The notes under the pieces were generated by a model. The model had not been told where the DNA came from, did not search any database, and was given only the letters and a program-made list of their open reading frames with translations. A stretch of 64,000 nucleotides of DNA from Dysgonomonas sp. PF1-14 (GTDB taxonomy: Bacteria > Bacteroidota > Bacteroidia > Bacteroidales > Dysgonomonadaceae): positions 1-64,000 of the forward strand of contig NZ_JARXWN010000006.1 of the NCBI RefSeq assembly GCF_029892965.1. Direction: 5' to 3'. Of this stretch, positions 53,660 to 61,834 are shown piece by piece; position 1 is the first letter of the stretch; each line of letters starts with the position of its first letter. A program made the position numbers and the translations under genes.

Positions 53660-56257
53660 ATGAAAAACAGATTATATATTATTCTTATATTCTCTCTTAT
53701 AACATGCAGCGTACAAGCTCAGTCAACTATTAAATTAATTGAGAATACCTTGATGCACGAAATGAGAGAAACCTCGTCACCACTGGACAATGCTCAGGTT
53801 TTTGATCGCAATGTGTCGTTTATGTGGCCTCTCCAAGATAATGCGGGAGCGCGTGGTAGCGCTCTTGACGGAGTGGAGCCGGAAAAACATAAGAAGAAAC
53901 CCGATGAAAATGCAGTTAACTATAAGATTCGATTCTCAAAAGATGTTGCCTTAAAGAAAGATGTCATAACAGCCGAAACATCATGGCCTTTCTATAATCC
54001 CGAACAAGTTTTATCGCCGGGACAGTGGTATTGGCAATATGCCTATGTAGATGGAGATAAAACAGAATGGTCTGAAAAATTACAATTCACTGTAAAAGAA
54101 AATCCTGATAAATTCTGCCCGCCACCTTACAGCGAAGTTATCAGAAAGCTGCCGGCAAGCCATCCCCGCATATTGATTTCCGAAAGTGAGTGGGATGATT
54201 TCATAGCCGGAAATAAAAATGCACAGGAACGCGAATGGTATCTCGAAAGAGCCAACAAGGTATTGCATACAAAACTTGTCAGTCTGGCTAATGCCATAGA
54301 TACAAGTAAAGTTAGCGGACTAGACAATGCTGTGAAAAAGAACGCTTTACTAACTCGTGAGAGCCGCCGGATTATAGACAGGGAAGAGTCTAATATAGAG
54401 GTATTGATAAGAGCCTATGTGCTGACAAAGGATAATACTTATTATGATGCCGCCATGAAACGCATTGAGGAAATGGTAAGCTGGAGGGAAACACCGTATC
54501 TTGTTGGCGATTTCAATCATGCAACATTATTATCAATATCTTCATTGGCCTACGATTCTTTTTATAACTTCCTCACCGATAGTCAGAAACAATTCCTGCT
54601 AGGCGAAATAAAGGAAAACGGGACTAAAATATTCAAAGGTTTTGTCAATCATCTGGAAAATCATATTGCCGATAACCATAACTGGCAAATGAATCTGCGC
54701 ATCTTCACTATGGCAGCTTTTTCCGTCTATGGAGAATTGCCCGAAGCATCGAAATGGACTGAATATTGCTACAATGTATGGCTGGCACGCTTTCCAGGGC
54801 TTAATGCCGATGGTGGCTGGCACAATGGCGACTCGTACTTCCATGTAAATATCCGTACCCTGATAGAAGTCCCTTATTTTTATAGCCGGATAAGCGGATA
54901 TGATTTTTTCTCCGATCCTTGGTACAAGGGCTCTGCTATGTATGTAATCTATCAGCAACCGCCATTTTCCAAATCGGGAGGAAATGGCAGTTCGCATCAG
55001 AATATACTGAAACCAAATGGCCCCCGTTTAGCTTATGCCGATGCGTTAGCCAAATTAAGAGGCAATACTTATCTTGCCGATTATGTACGCATCATTAATG
55101 AGGGCGACCCCAAACTTATGCAGCGGGGATTTATGGGAAAGGCAGGCGATCTTTCGTGGTTCAGGCTGCAATGCCACAAGCCGCTACCAATTGGCAAAGG
55201 GTTGGAAAGCCTTCCATTGGCATATATTTTCCCTCAATCGGGCTTGGCGTCATTTATGTCTGACTGGCGCAGCCTTAAGAAAAATGCGATGCTGAGTTTT
55301 CGTTCCAGTCCTTATGGCTCTACCTCTCATGCATTGGCCAATCAGAATGCGTTTAATACATTCTATGGAGGGAAGCCTTTGTTTTACAGTAGTGGGCATC
55401 ATATCAGCTTTACCGACCAGCATAGTATCTATTCGCACCGAAGTACAAGAGCCCATAATACAATTTTGGTGAATGGCATGGGGCAAAAGATAGGGACAGA
55501 AGGTTATGGCTGGATTCCGCGTTATTATTCGGGCAGTAAGATAGGCTATGTAGTAGGTGATGCATCTAATGCATATGGAGAAGTGACCTCACCGCTTTGG
55601 CTTGAGCGTGGGCGACTATCAGAACTTGAATATACGCCCGAAAACGGATGGGATAAAAATCATCTGAAAACCTTCCGCCGGCATATTGTGCAATTGGGTG
55701 GGGCTGATTTAATCTTCATTTACGATGAACTGGAAGCCTATACAGATGTCAATTGGAACTACCTGCTACATACTGTTGAAAATCCGATGATAGTGGATGA
55801 GCAAAAAGACTTTGTACATATAAAAGCAACTAATGCCGACGGGGTATCGGATGCATATTTGTTCTCGAACGATAGGCTGAAAGTAGAAGAATCGAGCAAA
55901 TTCTTTTATCCTGCAATAAATTGGCTGAGAGCTGACGATAAAGGCCATTTTGCACCGTATAATGATCATTGGCACTTTACAGCAACAACACCAAAGAAAA
56001 ATATTTGTCGCTTTGCAACAGTAATAAGTACACATAATCAGAAAGATACAGGACTTGTTCCTCGCTACATTTCTGCGAATAAAATTCAAGTAGGGGAGTG
56101 GATAGTAACGCTGAACCTGACTTCTAAAGGAGAAGCCCTGTTTTCGGTAGAGAATAAGAAAGAGAATGTAAGTCTAGTTTACGATGATGTTACAACTATT
56201 AATGAACAGGGTAAGACCACTGTATTAAAAGATATATTATCGGAATTGGAGATATAA
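53660..56257 (+). CDS. Heparinase II/III family lyase with DUF4962 domain (PL15-type)
   Basis: 865 residues from the ATG at 53660, with signal peptide MKNRLYIILIFSLITCSVQAQ (the frame is open 30 codons further upstream). An Ig-like/DUF4962 N-terminal part (about 40-170) with WYWQYAYVDGDKTEWSEKL precedes a toroid with NHLENHIADNHNWQMNLR and GGWHNGDSYFHVNIR. A C-terminal Hepar_II_III beta domain has HRSTRAHNTILVNGMGQK and DLIFIYDELEAYT. In B. theta BT4652 occupies the matching position and is an exo-acting PL15 heparinase (from memory). Trims oligosaccharides from one end in the periplasm. It is last in the locus before anSME. PL21 (Pedobacter HepB) is the alternative. Confidence 0.85.
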   Translation: MKNRLYIILIFSLITCSVQAQSTIKLIENTLMHEMRETSSPLDNAQVFDRNVSFMWPLQDNAGARGSALDGVEPEKHKKKPDENAVNYKIRFSKDVALKKDVITAETSWPFYNPEQVLSPGQWYWQYAYVDGDKTEWSEKLQFTVKENPDKFCPPPYSEVIRKLPASHPRILISESEWDDFIAGNKNAQEREWYLERANKVLHTKLVSLANAIDTSKVSGLDNAVKKNALLTRESRRIIDREESNIEVLIRAYVLTKDNTYYDAAMKRIEEMVSWRETPYLVGDFNHATLLSISSLAYDSFYNFLTDSQKQFLLGEIKENGTKIFKGFVNHLENHIADNHNWQMNLRIFTMAAFSVYGELPEASKWTEYCYNVWLARFPGLNADGGWHNGDSYFHVNIRTLIEVPYFYSRISGYDFFSDPWYKGSAMYVIYQQPPFSKSGGNGSSHQNILKPNGPRLAYADALAKLRGNTYLADYVRIINEGDPKLMQRGFMGKAGDLSWFRLQCHKPLPIGKGLESLPLAYIFPQSGLASFMSDWRSLKKNAMLSFRSSPYGSTSHALANQNAFNTFYGGKPLFYSSGHHISFTDQHSIYSHRSTRAHNTILVNGMGQKIGTEGYGWIPRYYSGSKIGYVVGDASNAYGEVTSPLWLERGRLSELEYTPENGWDKNHLKTFRRHIVQLGGADLIFIYDELEAYTDVNWNYLLHTVENPMIVDEQKDFVHIKATNADGVSDAYLFSNDRLKVEESSKFFYPAINWLRADDKGHFAPYNDHWHFTATTPKKNICRFATVISTHNQKDTGLVPRYISANKIQVGEWIVTLNLTSKGEALFSVENKKENVSLVYDDVTTINEQGKTTVLKDILSELEI

Positions 56258-56383
56258 GAAAGGTCTCAATTCAAAGGAATAACACAATTTAAAGAATTTG
56301 AGGTTACTTTTGTTAGAATGAATAAAGTATCAGGAAAATATAAACTTCGGAGTGCAGTTCATTTCATTTCAATTAAATAAGAT

Positions 56384-57625
56384 ATGTCAACTTCAAACTA
56401 TATATCACCTTTTTCGCGTCCATTGTATATTATGCTGAAACCCATCGGGGCTGTATGCAATCTGAGATGCAAATATTGTTACTATCTGGAAAAGAAAGAC
56501 CTTTATCCTGATGCGAAAAATTATGTGATGAGCGAAGAACTTCTCGAAAGGTTTATAGAGCAATACCTCAACTCTCAAACCATGCATCAGGTACTTTTTA
56601 CTTGGCATGGCGGCGAAACACTGATGCGTAATAAGAGTTTCTATATAAAGGCGCTTGAACTGCAAAAAAGATATGGAAGAGGACGCCAGATAGATAATGC
56701 TATTCAAACAAATGGCACGTTATTAACTGATGACTGGTGTAAGTTCTTTAAAGACAATAATTTCCTAGTTGGCGTATCTGTCGATGGACCGCAACATTGC
56801 CATGATGTATATAGAAAAACAAGGGATAATCGCCCTTCGTTCTTCAATGTGATGAAAGGTATTTCGCTATTGAAGAAGCATAATGTGGAGTTCAACGTCA
56901 TGGGGGTAGTTAATGATTATAATGTTGATTATCCGCTGGAATTCTACAATTTCTTTAAAAGTATCGATTGTCATTATATACAATTTGCACCTATTGTAGA
57001 GCAAATAGACGGGAAGCTGGCTCCTTGGTCAGTCCCGTCTGAAAAGTGGGGTGATTTCCTTATAGCTATCTTCGATGAATGGGTAAAAGAGGGTGTCGGC
57101 AGTTATTATATTCAGTATTTCGATTCTACACTAGCCAATTGGGTGGGCGAACAGCCAGGTGTTTGTACCATGGCAAGGACTTGCGGCCATGCGGGAGTTA
57201 TGGAGTTTAACGGGGATGTATATGCCTGCGATCATTTCGTTTTCCCCGAATATAAGATCGGGAATATCTACACACATACATTGACCGAAATGATGTATTC
57301 CGACAAACAGATCAATTTTGGTAATGACAAATACAATGCACTTCCTACACAGTGCAAAGAATGCGACTTCTTATTTGCCTGTTACGGAGAATGTCCCAAA
57401 AACAGGATAATAGAGACCAAGACCGGAGAAAAAGGGCTGAATTACCTATGCAAAGGTTACTACAAGTTTTTCAGGCATGTAGCTCCTTATATGGACTTTA
57501 TGAAGAACGAACTAGAGAATAAGCGTCCTCCGGCTAATATTATGGAAGCTGTGCGGTCAGGTAAATTCAGAGAGTATAATTCAGCAAAAACAAAAGATAA
57601 CGCAGAAGGCAAACATAAAAGATAA
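56384..57625 (+). CDS. anSME: Anaerobic sulfatase-maturating enzyme (radical SAM, SPASM)
   Basis: 413 residues. CNLRCKYC gives the radical-SAM cluster cysteines 25, 29 and 32; WHGGETLMR is the GGE SAM-binding motif. The C-terminal SPASM region has CTMARTCGH, NGDVYACDHFVFPEYKIGN (with the Asp after YAC expected as catalytic base), and CKECDFLFACYGECPKNR plus a late Cys, enough for two auxiliary [4Fe-4S] clusters. It oxidises Cys or Ser of sulfatases to formylglycine before export. Both sulfatases upstream (Ser84 and Ser75) are serine type and need exactly this enzyme. It is 126 bp after the PL15 gene, at the end of the locus. Confidence 0.93.
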   Translation: MSTSNYISPFSRPLYIMLKPIGAVCNLRCKYCYYLEKKDLYPDAKNYVMSEELLERFIEQYLNSQTMHQVLFTWHGGETLMRNKSFYIKALELQKRYGRGRQIDNAIQTNGTLLTDDWCKFFKDNNFLVGVSVDGPQHCHDVYRKTRDNRPSFFNVMKGISLLKKHNVEFNVMGVVNDYNVDYPLEFYNFFKSIDCHYIQFAPIVEQIDGKLAPWSVPSEKWGDFLIAIFDEWVKEGVGSYYIQYFDSTLANWVGEQPGVCTMARTCGHAGVMEFNGDVYACDHFVFPEYKIGNIYTHTLTEMMYSDKQINFGNDKYNALPTQCKECDFLFACYGECPKNRIIETKTGEKGLNYLCKGYYKFFRHVAPYMDFMKNELENKRPPANIMEAVRSGKFREYNSAKTKDNAEGKHKR

Positions 57626-57643
57626 TCCTGTGTCCTAAAAAAT

Positions 57644-57674
57644 AACCGAGAAAACTATAAAAATTTTCTCGGTT
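57644..57674. terminator. Hairpin after anSME
   Basis: AACCGAGAAAA (57644-57654) and TTTTCTCGGTT (57664-57674). GGGGCG follows on the plus strand, so it is a weak terminator in that direction; the minus-strand reading has the T-run (ATTTTTTAGG). Confidence 0.5.
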
Positions 57675-57794
57675 GGGGCGCGAGGAGTGCAAATACTTTC
57701 GTATGCTTTTCATTCTGAAAATTTAGTCACACACTCTCACCATTGATTTTTCATACAGGAATCCGTCTGTTTTATTTTTTAAATTTATGACATA

Positions 57795-57811
57795 TGCGTA
57801 AAAAATACGCA
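57795..57811. promoter_or_regulatory. Operator-like palindrome 1 upstream of the NUDIX regulator
   Basis: TGCGTA-AAAAA-TACGCA, a perfect 6-5-6 inverted repeat. It lies just upstream of the predicted -33 element (57818-57821). The core GTA-AAAAA-TAC recurs at 57854-57864. Confidence 0.65.
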
Positions 57812-57817
57812 AACTAT

Positions 57818-57848
57818 TTTGTTGTTTCAAGAAATATCCTTTTCTTTG
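57818..57848 (+). promoter_or_regulatory. Promoter of the ADP-ribose cluster
   Basis: TTTG at 57818-57821, 19-bp spacer, TTTCTTTG at 57841-57848 (consensus TAnnTTTG with one mismatch). The spacing is what Bacteroidota promoters prefer. Predicted start about 57855, 27 bp before the ATG. Confidence 0.55.
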
Positions 57849-57850
57849 TT

Positions 57851-57867
57851 TCCGTAAAAAATACATA
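57851..57867. promoter_or_regulatory. Operator-like palindrome 2, at the transcription start
   Basis: TCCGTA-AAAAA-TACATA, a degenerate second copy of palindrome 1 sharing the CGTAAAAAATAC core. It directly overlaps the predicted start point, where a bound repressor would block the polymerase. Confidence 0.6.
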
Positions 57868-57881
57868 AATATAAAATAAAG

Positions 57882-58583
57882 ATGGAACAACAGGGAAAAT
57901 ATACATACGAATATCCTCGTCCGGCGGTTACTACCGACTGTGTTATATTTGGTTTCGATGAGGGAGAATTAAAGGTATTGCTGATAGAGAGATCTATTGA
58001 ACCATTCATCGGACAATGGGCTTTGCCCGGAGGTTTTGTTGGCGAAGAAGAAACTGCAGAAGAGTGTGCCAAACGTATTTTGCTGAAAGAGACCTGCCTA
58101 GAAGATATTTATATGGAACAGCTCTATACATTCTCTGAGATAAAGCGTGACCCGCGCTTCCGCGTTATCAGCATAGGGTATTACGCATTGGTAAAACTCT
58201 CGGATTATAATGCACAGGCCGGAATGGATACAACAAATATCAAATGGTTCTCAATCTCAGATGTTCCGGAATTGGCCTTTGACCATGCAAATATACTGGA
58301 GATAGCTAAAGAGAGACTGAAAGGAAAAATCAAATACCAGCCGATAGGATTTGAGCTGCTTCCCGAGAAATTTACCTTGCCTGATCTATTTCATCTGTAT
58401 AAAACTGTATTACAAACAGATCTGGATGACCGGAACTTCCGGAAAAAGATATTAAGCTACGGCTTGCTGATCGATACGGGAGAAATGCAACGTGGAGCAC
58501 GTAACAGAGCACCAAAGTTATACAGTTTCGATAAAGACAGATATGAAGAATTGACGAAAACAGGATTCTATTTTGAATTGTGA
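57882..58583 (+). CDS. NrtR-like NUDIX transcriptional regulator
   Basis: 233 residues: an N-terminal NUDIX domain (about 12-145) and a C-terminal winged-helix domain (about 155-233, LPDLFHLYKTVLQTDLDDRNF and RGARNRAPKLYSFDK). The NUDIX box G51-x5-E57-x7-R65 continues ILLKETCL instead of EUxEExGU; of the three catalytic Glu only Glu70 remains, so hydrolysis is probably lost and the domain senses its ligand. NrtR proteins bind ADP-ribose-type ligands and control NAD genes, though Bacteroidota also have NUDIX-type sugar regulators (AraR). The neighbours are all NAD/ADP-ribose families, which favours the former. Two palindromes flank its promoter, implying autoregulation. Confidence 0.85.
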   Translation: MEQQGKYTYEYPRPAVTTDCVIFGFDEGELKVLLIERSIEPFIGQWALPGGFVGEEETAEECAKRILLKETCLEDIYMEQLYTFSEIKRDPRFRVISIGYYALVKLSDYNAQAGMDTTNIKWFSISDVPELAFDHANILEIAKERLKGKIKYQPIGFELLPEKFTLPDLFHLYKTVLQTDLDDRNFRKKILSYGLLIDTGEMQRGARNRAPKLYSFDKDRYEELTKTGFYFEL

Positions 58584-59407
58584 TGGATGATAAGATAATA
58601 AAGCAGTTGAAGCTGTGTCTTTCAAAAAACAGCAGAATATCATTCCTTGTAGGGGCAGGAGTCTCAGCAGATAGTGGTATACCTACATTTAGGGGAAAGG
58701 ATGGCTATTGGACTGTGGGTTCGGTCAACTATAAAGCACAGGAAATAGGAACTTTCGAAATGTTCTCCAAAGCGTCTATGGAAGTGTGGAAATGGTTTCT
58801 GTACAGAAAGTCAATAACAACCAAAGCTGCTCCTAATGCAGGACATTTTGCTCTCTATGATATCGAGCAGATGATTGGGGATAATTTTGCCTTGATCTCT
58901 CAGAATGTGGATAGTCTGCATAAAAAGGCAGGAAATAGTCTGCAGAGGACTTATCTCATACATGGCGATTTCGACTATGTCAGGTGTGGTGATAATTGTT
59001 CGTCAGATATTTACCCTTTTCCGCCGGAAATTAATCTTGAAAATAGAGACAAAAACGTAATAACCGAAGAAGAGTGGAAGGCATTGAGATGTCCTAAGTG
59101 TAATGAAGATCTACGCCCTCATGTACTTTGGTTTGACGAACGGTATAATGAACGATATTTTAAACTGGATACGGTACTTAAAATATCAAAGCACAGCGGG
59201 ATTCTATTTGTATTGGGGACAACTTTGGCAACAAACCTTCCCGAAAAGATAGTAAGGAATGTTTTAAGTAAGAACGGAATGGTAGTGTATGTCAATATTG
59301 ATGAATATGAAGGATTCTTGGAAAAGATGAAAAATGCGCTAATAATACAGCAAGACAGCACATCTTTCCTTATAGAATTGAAAGATATAATAAAGCAGAT
59401 AATATAA
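58583..59407 (+). CDS. Sir2-family NAD-dependent protein deacylase / ADP-ribosyltransferase
   Basis: 274 residues from the ATG at 58583, which shares its first base with the TGA of the NUDIX gene (TGATG coupling). The NAD-binding motifs are complete: LVGAGVSADSGIPTFRG, SQNVDSLHKKAG, the catalytic His in LIHGDFDYVRC. CGDNC and CPKCN supply zinc cysteines; LRPHVLWFDE is the substrate-side loop. Sirtuins use NAD to deacylate lysines or, in macro-linked SirTM types, to ADP-ribosylate proteins. The presence of a macro domain gene and two other ADP-ribosyl-hydrolase families in the same run makes an ADP-ribosylation-linked role attractive. It may also be a plain CobB-type deacetylase. Confidence 0.88.
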   Translation: MDDKIIKQLKLCLSKNSRISFLVGAGVSADSGIPTFRGKDGYWTVGSVNYKAQEIGTFEMFSKASMEVWKWFLYRKSITTKAAPNAGHFALYDIEQMIGDNFALISQNVDSLHKKAGNSLQRTYLIHGDFDYVRCGDNCSSDIYPFPPEINLENRDKNVITEEEWKALRCPKCNEDLRPHVLWFDERYNERYFKLDTVLKISKHSGILFVLGTTLATNLPEKIVRNVLSKNGMVVYVNIDEYEGFLEKMKNALIIQQDSTSFLIELKDIIKQII

Positions 59408-59420
59408 GTAACTAACAATA

Positions 59421-59975
59421 ATGAAATATACTACATACAATCTACAATGGCTGCTGAATAAGGTTGAGAAAAAAGAGAATGTCAAATATCTTTTCTTCTG
59501 GGGGCATGTACCATCGAAAGACGGTTCTGTTACAGCATCATGCTTTAGTCAGTGGTGGCACGACGGTTTCACCGTTGATGACATATACTATAAAACTGCC
59601 GAACATTGGATGATGGCAAAGAAAGCCGAGCTTTTTAGCGATACAGAAATGCTGGAAAAGATACTAATTGCTAAATCTCCAGCGGAAGCCAAACAATTAG
59701 GTAGGCAGGTAAGGAATTTCGATCCGGTAGTTTGGGGAGAGAACTGTTTTGATATTGTTTGTGAAGGTAATTATCATAAGTTTTCTCAACATGAGAATCT
59801 GAAAGAGTTCTTGCAGAGTACAAAGAACAGGATAATAGTAGAGGCCAGTCCGAGAGACAGAATCTGGGGGATTGGTATGGGAAAGAGCAATGAGAATGCA
59901 GAACGCCCACAGTTATGGCGAGGTAAAAATCTGTTGGGCTTTGCTTTGATGGAAGTAAGAGATAGGATAAGATAA
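59421..59975 (+). CDS. NADAR-family (YbiA-like) protein
   Basis: 184 residues. The NADAR signature is present: FFWGHVPSKDGSV, SCFSQWW, YKTAEHWMMAKKAELF, ILIAKSPAEAKQLGRQV and the C-terminal ASPRDRIWGIGMG. NADAR proteins were defined by NAD/ADP-ribose gene contexts; recent biochemistry shows that some remove ADP-ribose from guanine bases modified by DarT-type toxins, while YbiA-type riboflavin-pathway N-glycosidases are the other known branch. Located 13 bp after Sir2. I favour reversal of nucleic-acid ADP-ribosylation because of the company it keeps, but riboflavin-intermediate hydrolysis cannot be excluded. Confidence 0.87.
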   Translation: MKYTTYNLQWLLNKVEKKENVKYLFFWGHVPSKDGSVTASCFSQWWHDGFTVDDIYYKTAEHWMMAKKAELFSDTEMLEKILIAKSPAEAKQLGRQVRNFDPVVWGENCFDIVCEGNYHKFSQHENLKEFLQSTKNRIIVEASPRDRIWGIGMGKSNENAERPQLWRGKNLLGFALMEVRDRIR

Positions 59976-59978
59976 CAT

Positions 59979-60728
59979 ATGAATACTGATTTTGTAAATA
60001 TAACAACAGAAAATCTTGCCAATGAGCATTTATGCTGCATTATCCGCAGTAGAAAATCTCATCCGGGTATCGAGGCAAAACGGCAATGGCTTTCAGACCG
60101 ACTAAATGAAGGTCATGTTTTCAGAAAGTTAAATGCAAAGGCTACTGTTTTTATTGAATATGCTCCCCTTGAAACGGCTTGGGTTCCCATAATTGGTGAC
60201 AACTATTATTATATACATTGCTTGTGGGTTTTGGGTGAATATAAAGGAAAAGGGTATGGAAAATCGCTGATGGAGTATTGTTTGGCTGATGCTAAAGAAA
60301 AAGGTAAATCCGGAATTTGTATGCTCGGGGCGAAGAAACAAAAGACTTGGCTTTCCGATCAATCATTTGCAAAGCAGTTCGGGTTTGAGACTGTTGATAC
60401 TACCGATAATGGATATGAATTACTTGCTCTTTCTTTTGATGGAACAAAGCCAAAGTTTGCACAAAATGCTAAGAACGAGAGAATCGAAAGCAAAGAGCTG
60501 ACAATTTATTATGATATGCAATGTCCTTACGTTTATCAAGGCATTGAGACGGTAAAACAGTATTGTGAAATGAACGATGTACCTGTATCTTTAATTCAGG
60601 TGAATACGTTACAAAAAGCAAAGGAGTTACCTTGTGTTTTCAATAACTGGGCTGTGTTTTATAAAGGCGGATTTGAGACAGTGAATTTGTTAGATATTGC
60701 CTACTTGAAGAGAATACTTAAAAAATGA
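59979..60728 (+). CDS. GNAT acetyltransferase with YoaP-like C-terminal domain
   Basis: 249 residues. GNAT fold about 1-150: YIHCLWVLGEYKGKGYGKSLMEYCL includes the acetyl-CoA pyrophosphate loop (GEYKGKGYGKSL, R/Q-x-x-G-x-G/A type). The C-terminal part (about 160-249), starting ELTIYYDMQCPYVYQGIE, is the YoaP-like domain, which resembles a thioredoxin/DsbA-type fold with a single Cys in QCPY. It begins 4 bp after the NADAR stop. Substrate unknown. YoaP-type acetyltransferases occur as singletons in many genomes, so its link to ADP-ribose is by position only. Confidence 0.83.
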   Translation: MNTDFVNITTENLANEHLCCIIRSRKSHPGIEAKRQWLSDRLNEGHVFRKLNAKATVFIEYAPLETAWVPIIGDNYYYIHCLWVLGEYKGKGYGKSLMEYCLADAKEKGKSGICMLGAKKQKTWLSDQSFAKQFGFETVDTTDNGYELLALSFDGTKPKFAQNAKNERIESKELTIYYDMQCPYVYQGIETVKQYCEMNDVPVSLIQVNTLQKAKELPCVFNNWAVFYKGGFETVNLLDIAYLKRILKK

Positions 60729-60767
60729 AAGATAAGATTGGGGCTTCTAGCCTTTGGTTAAAAAGAG

Positions 60768-61718
60768 ATGAAAGATAATGTAATACATAGTGCCTTGTTC
60801 GGAGTTGCAGTCGGTGATGCATTGGGTGTCCCTGTAGAATTTAAAGATAGGAGTTATTTGAAGAAGAATCCGGTAGTTGATTATCTTGGATATATGTGTT
60901 GGAACCAACCTCCCGGCACATGGTCTGATGACAGTTCACTTACGTTTTGTCTAGCAGAAAGCCTTTGTAAAGGATATGATCTGGATGACATTGCAACCAA
61001 TTTTGTAAAATGGTATCAAACAGGTTATTGGGGGGCTCATTATAAAGTATTTGATATTGGAGGTTCTACCAGATATTCAATTCAAAGATTAATCAAAGGA
61101 GAGTCTCCTCGTTATTCGGGTAACATGATGGAATCCGATAATGGAAATGGTTCTCTAATGAGAATACTTCCTATAGCATTTTATTTAGCTGAAGAGTCAG
61201 ATTTAGATAAAATATACAAAACAGTAAAGGAAATATCGAGCATAACCCATGCCCACTTCCGATCTGTATTTGCTTGTTTTATATATATCATTTTCGTGTT
61301 GGAGATATTGAAAAATGTTGAGAAAAGAGCCGCATATAAAAACATGCAGAATAAAGTATTGAGTTACATTGACGGTAAGGGTTTTAATGAAAAAGAAGTG
61401 TCTTTATTTGAGCGGTTATTGAATAATGATATAGAAAAATATAAGGAAGATGAAATAGCATCATCCGGTTATGTCTTACACTCTCTGGAAGCAGCCTTCT
61501 GGTGTTTGATGAATGAGGACTCATATCATAAAACTGTTCTTAAGGCGGTTAACTTAGGAGGTGATACCGATACTACAGCAGCCATTGCCGGAGGATTGGC
61601 AGGGCTACTTTATGGATTCGATGCGATACCACAAAAATGGATTGATCAACTTGCGCGTAAAGGCGATATTATGGAATTATGTGACAGACTGGGGAAAAAA
61701 TGCAACAATATGAAGTAA
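60768..61718 (+). CDS. ADP-ribosylglycohydrolase (DraG/ARH family)
   Basis: 316 residues, all-alpha. GVAVGDALGVPVEF at the N-terminus, TWSDDSSLTF (Asp54, Asp55), NGNGSLMRILP and the C-terminal GGDTDTTAAIAGGLAGLL form the two-magnesium site of the family. It removes ADP-ribose from modified amino acids (Arg in DraG; Ser in ARH3) or from nucleic acid. It has the usual length and no missing metal ligand. Its last codons overlap the start of the DUF4291 remnant (61700) by 19 bp in another frame, a typical operon overlap. Confidence 0.92.
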   Translation: MKDNVIHSALFGVAVGDALGVPVEFKDRSYLKKNPVVDYLGYMCWNQPPGTWSDDSSLTFCLAESLCKGYDLDDIATNFVKWYQTGYWGAHYKVFDIGGSTRYSIQRLIKGESPRYSGNMMESDNGNGSLMRILPIAFYLAEESDLDKIYKTVKEISSITHAHFRSVFACFIYIIFVLEILKNVEKRAAYKNMQNKVLSYIDGKGFNEKEVSLFERLLNNDIEKYKEDEIASSGYVLHSLEAAFWCLMNEDSYHKTVLKAVNLGGDTDTTAAIAGGLAGLLYGFDAIPQKWIDQLARKGDIMELCDRLGKKCNNMK

Positions 61719-61795
61719 GAGCCGATTACGACCGCGACACAATAGTTGTCTATCAGACATACCGGGACGAAATAGGAAAGCCCTGTTTCGGATGA
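61700..61795 (+). pseudogene. Truncated DUF4291 gene remnant
   Basis: The ATG at 61700, overlapping the end of the ADP-ribosylglycohydrolase gene, opens a 31-codon frame: MQQYEVRADYDRDTIVVYQT then YRDEIGKPCFG and a stop at 61793-61795. The first 20-odd residues match the N-terminus of DUF4291 proteins as I remember them (Ile-Arg-Ala-x-Tyr-Asp...Val-Tyr-Gln-Ala-Tyr). The family is normally about 180-200 residues, so nearly all of the gene is missing, with the next gene starting 40 bp on. Too short to work. Possibly an internal deletion removed the rest. Confidence 0.6.
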
Positions 61796-61834
61796 GATGA
61801 TAAAACGATTAGAGATAGATTAAAGGGCTTGATA

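Noticed and set aside
57660-57720. Possible tRNA-like or small RNA sequence (GGGGCGCGAGG...) after anSME
   Set aside because: No cloverleaf can be drawn and only the simple hairpin at 57644-57674 is supported.
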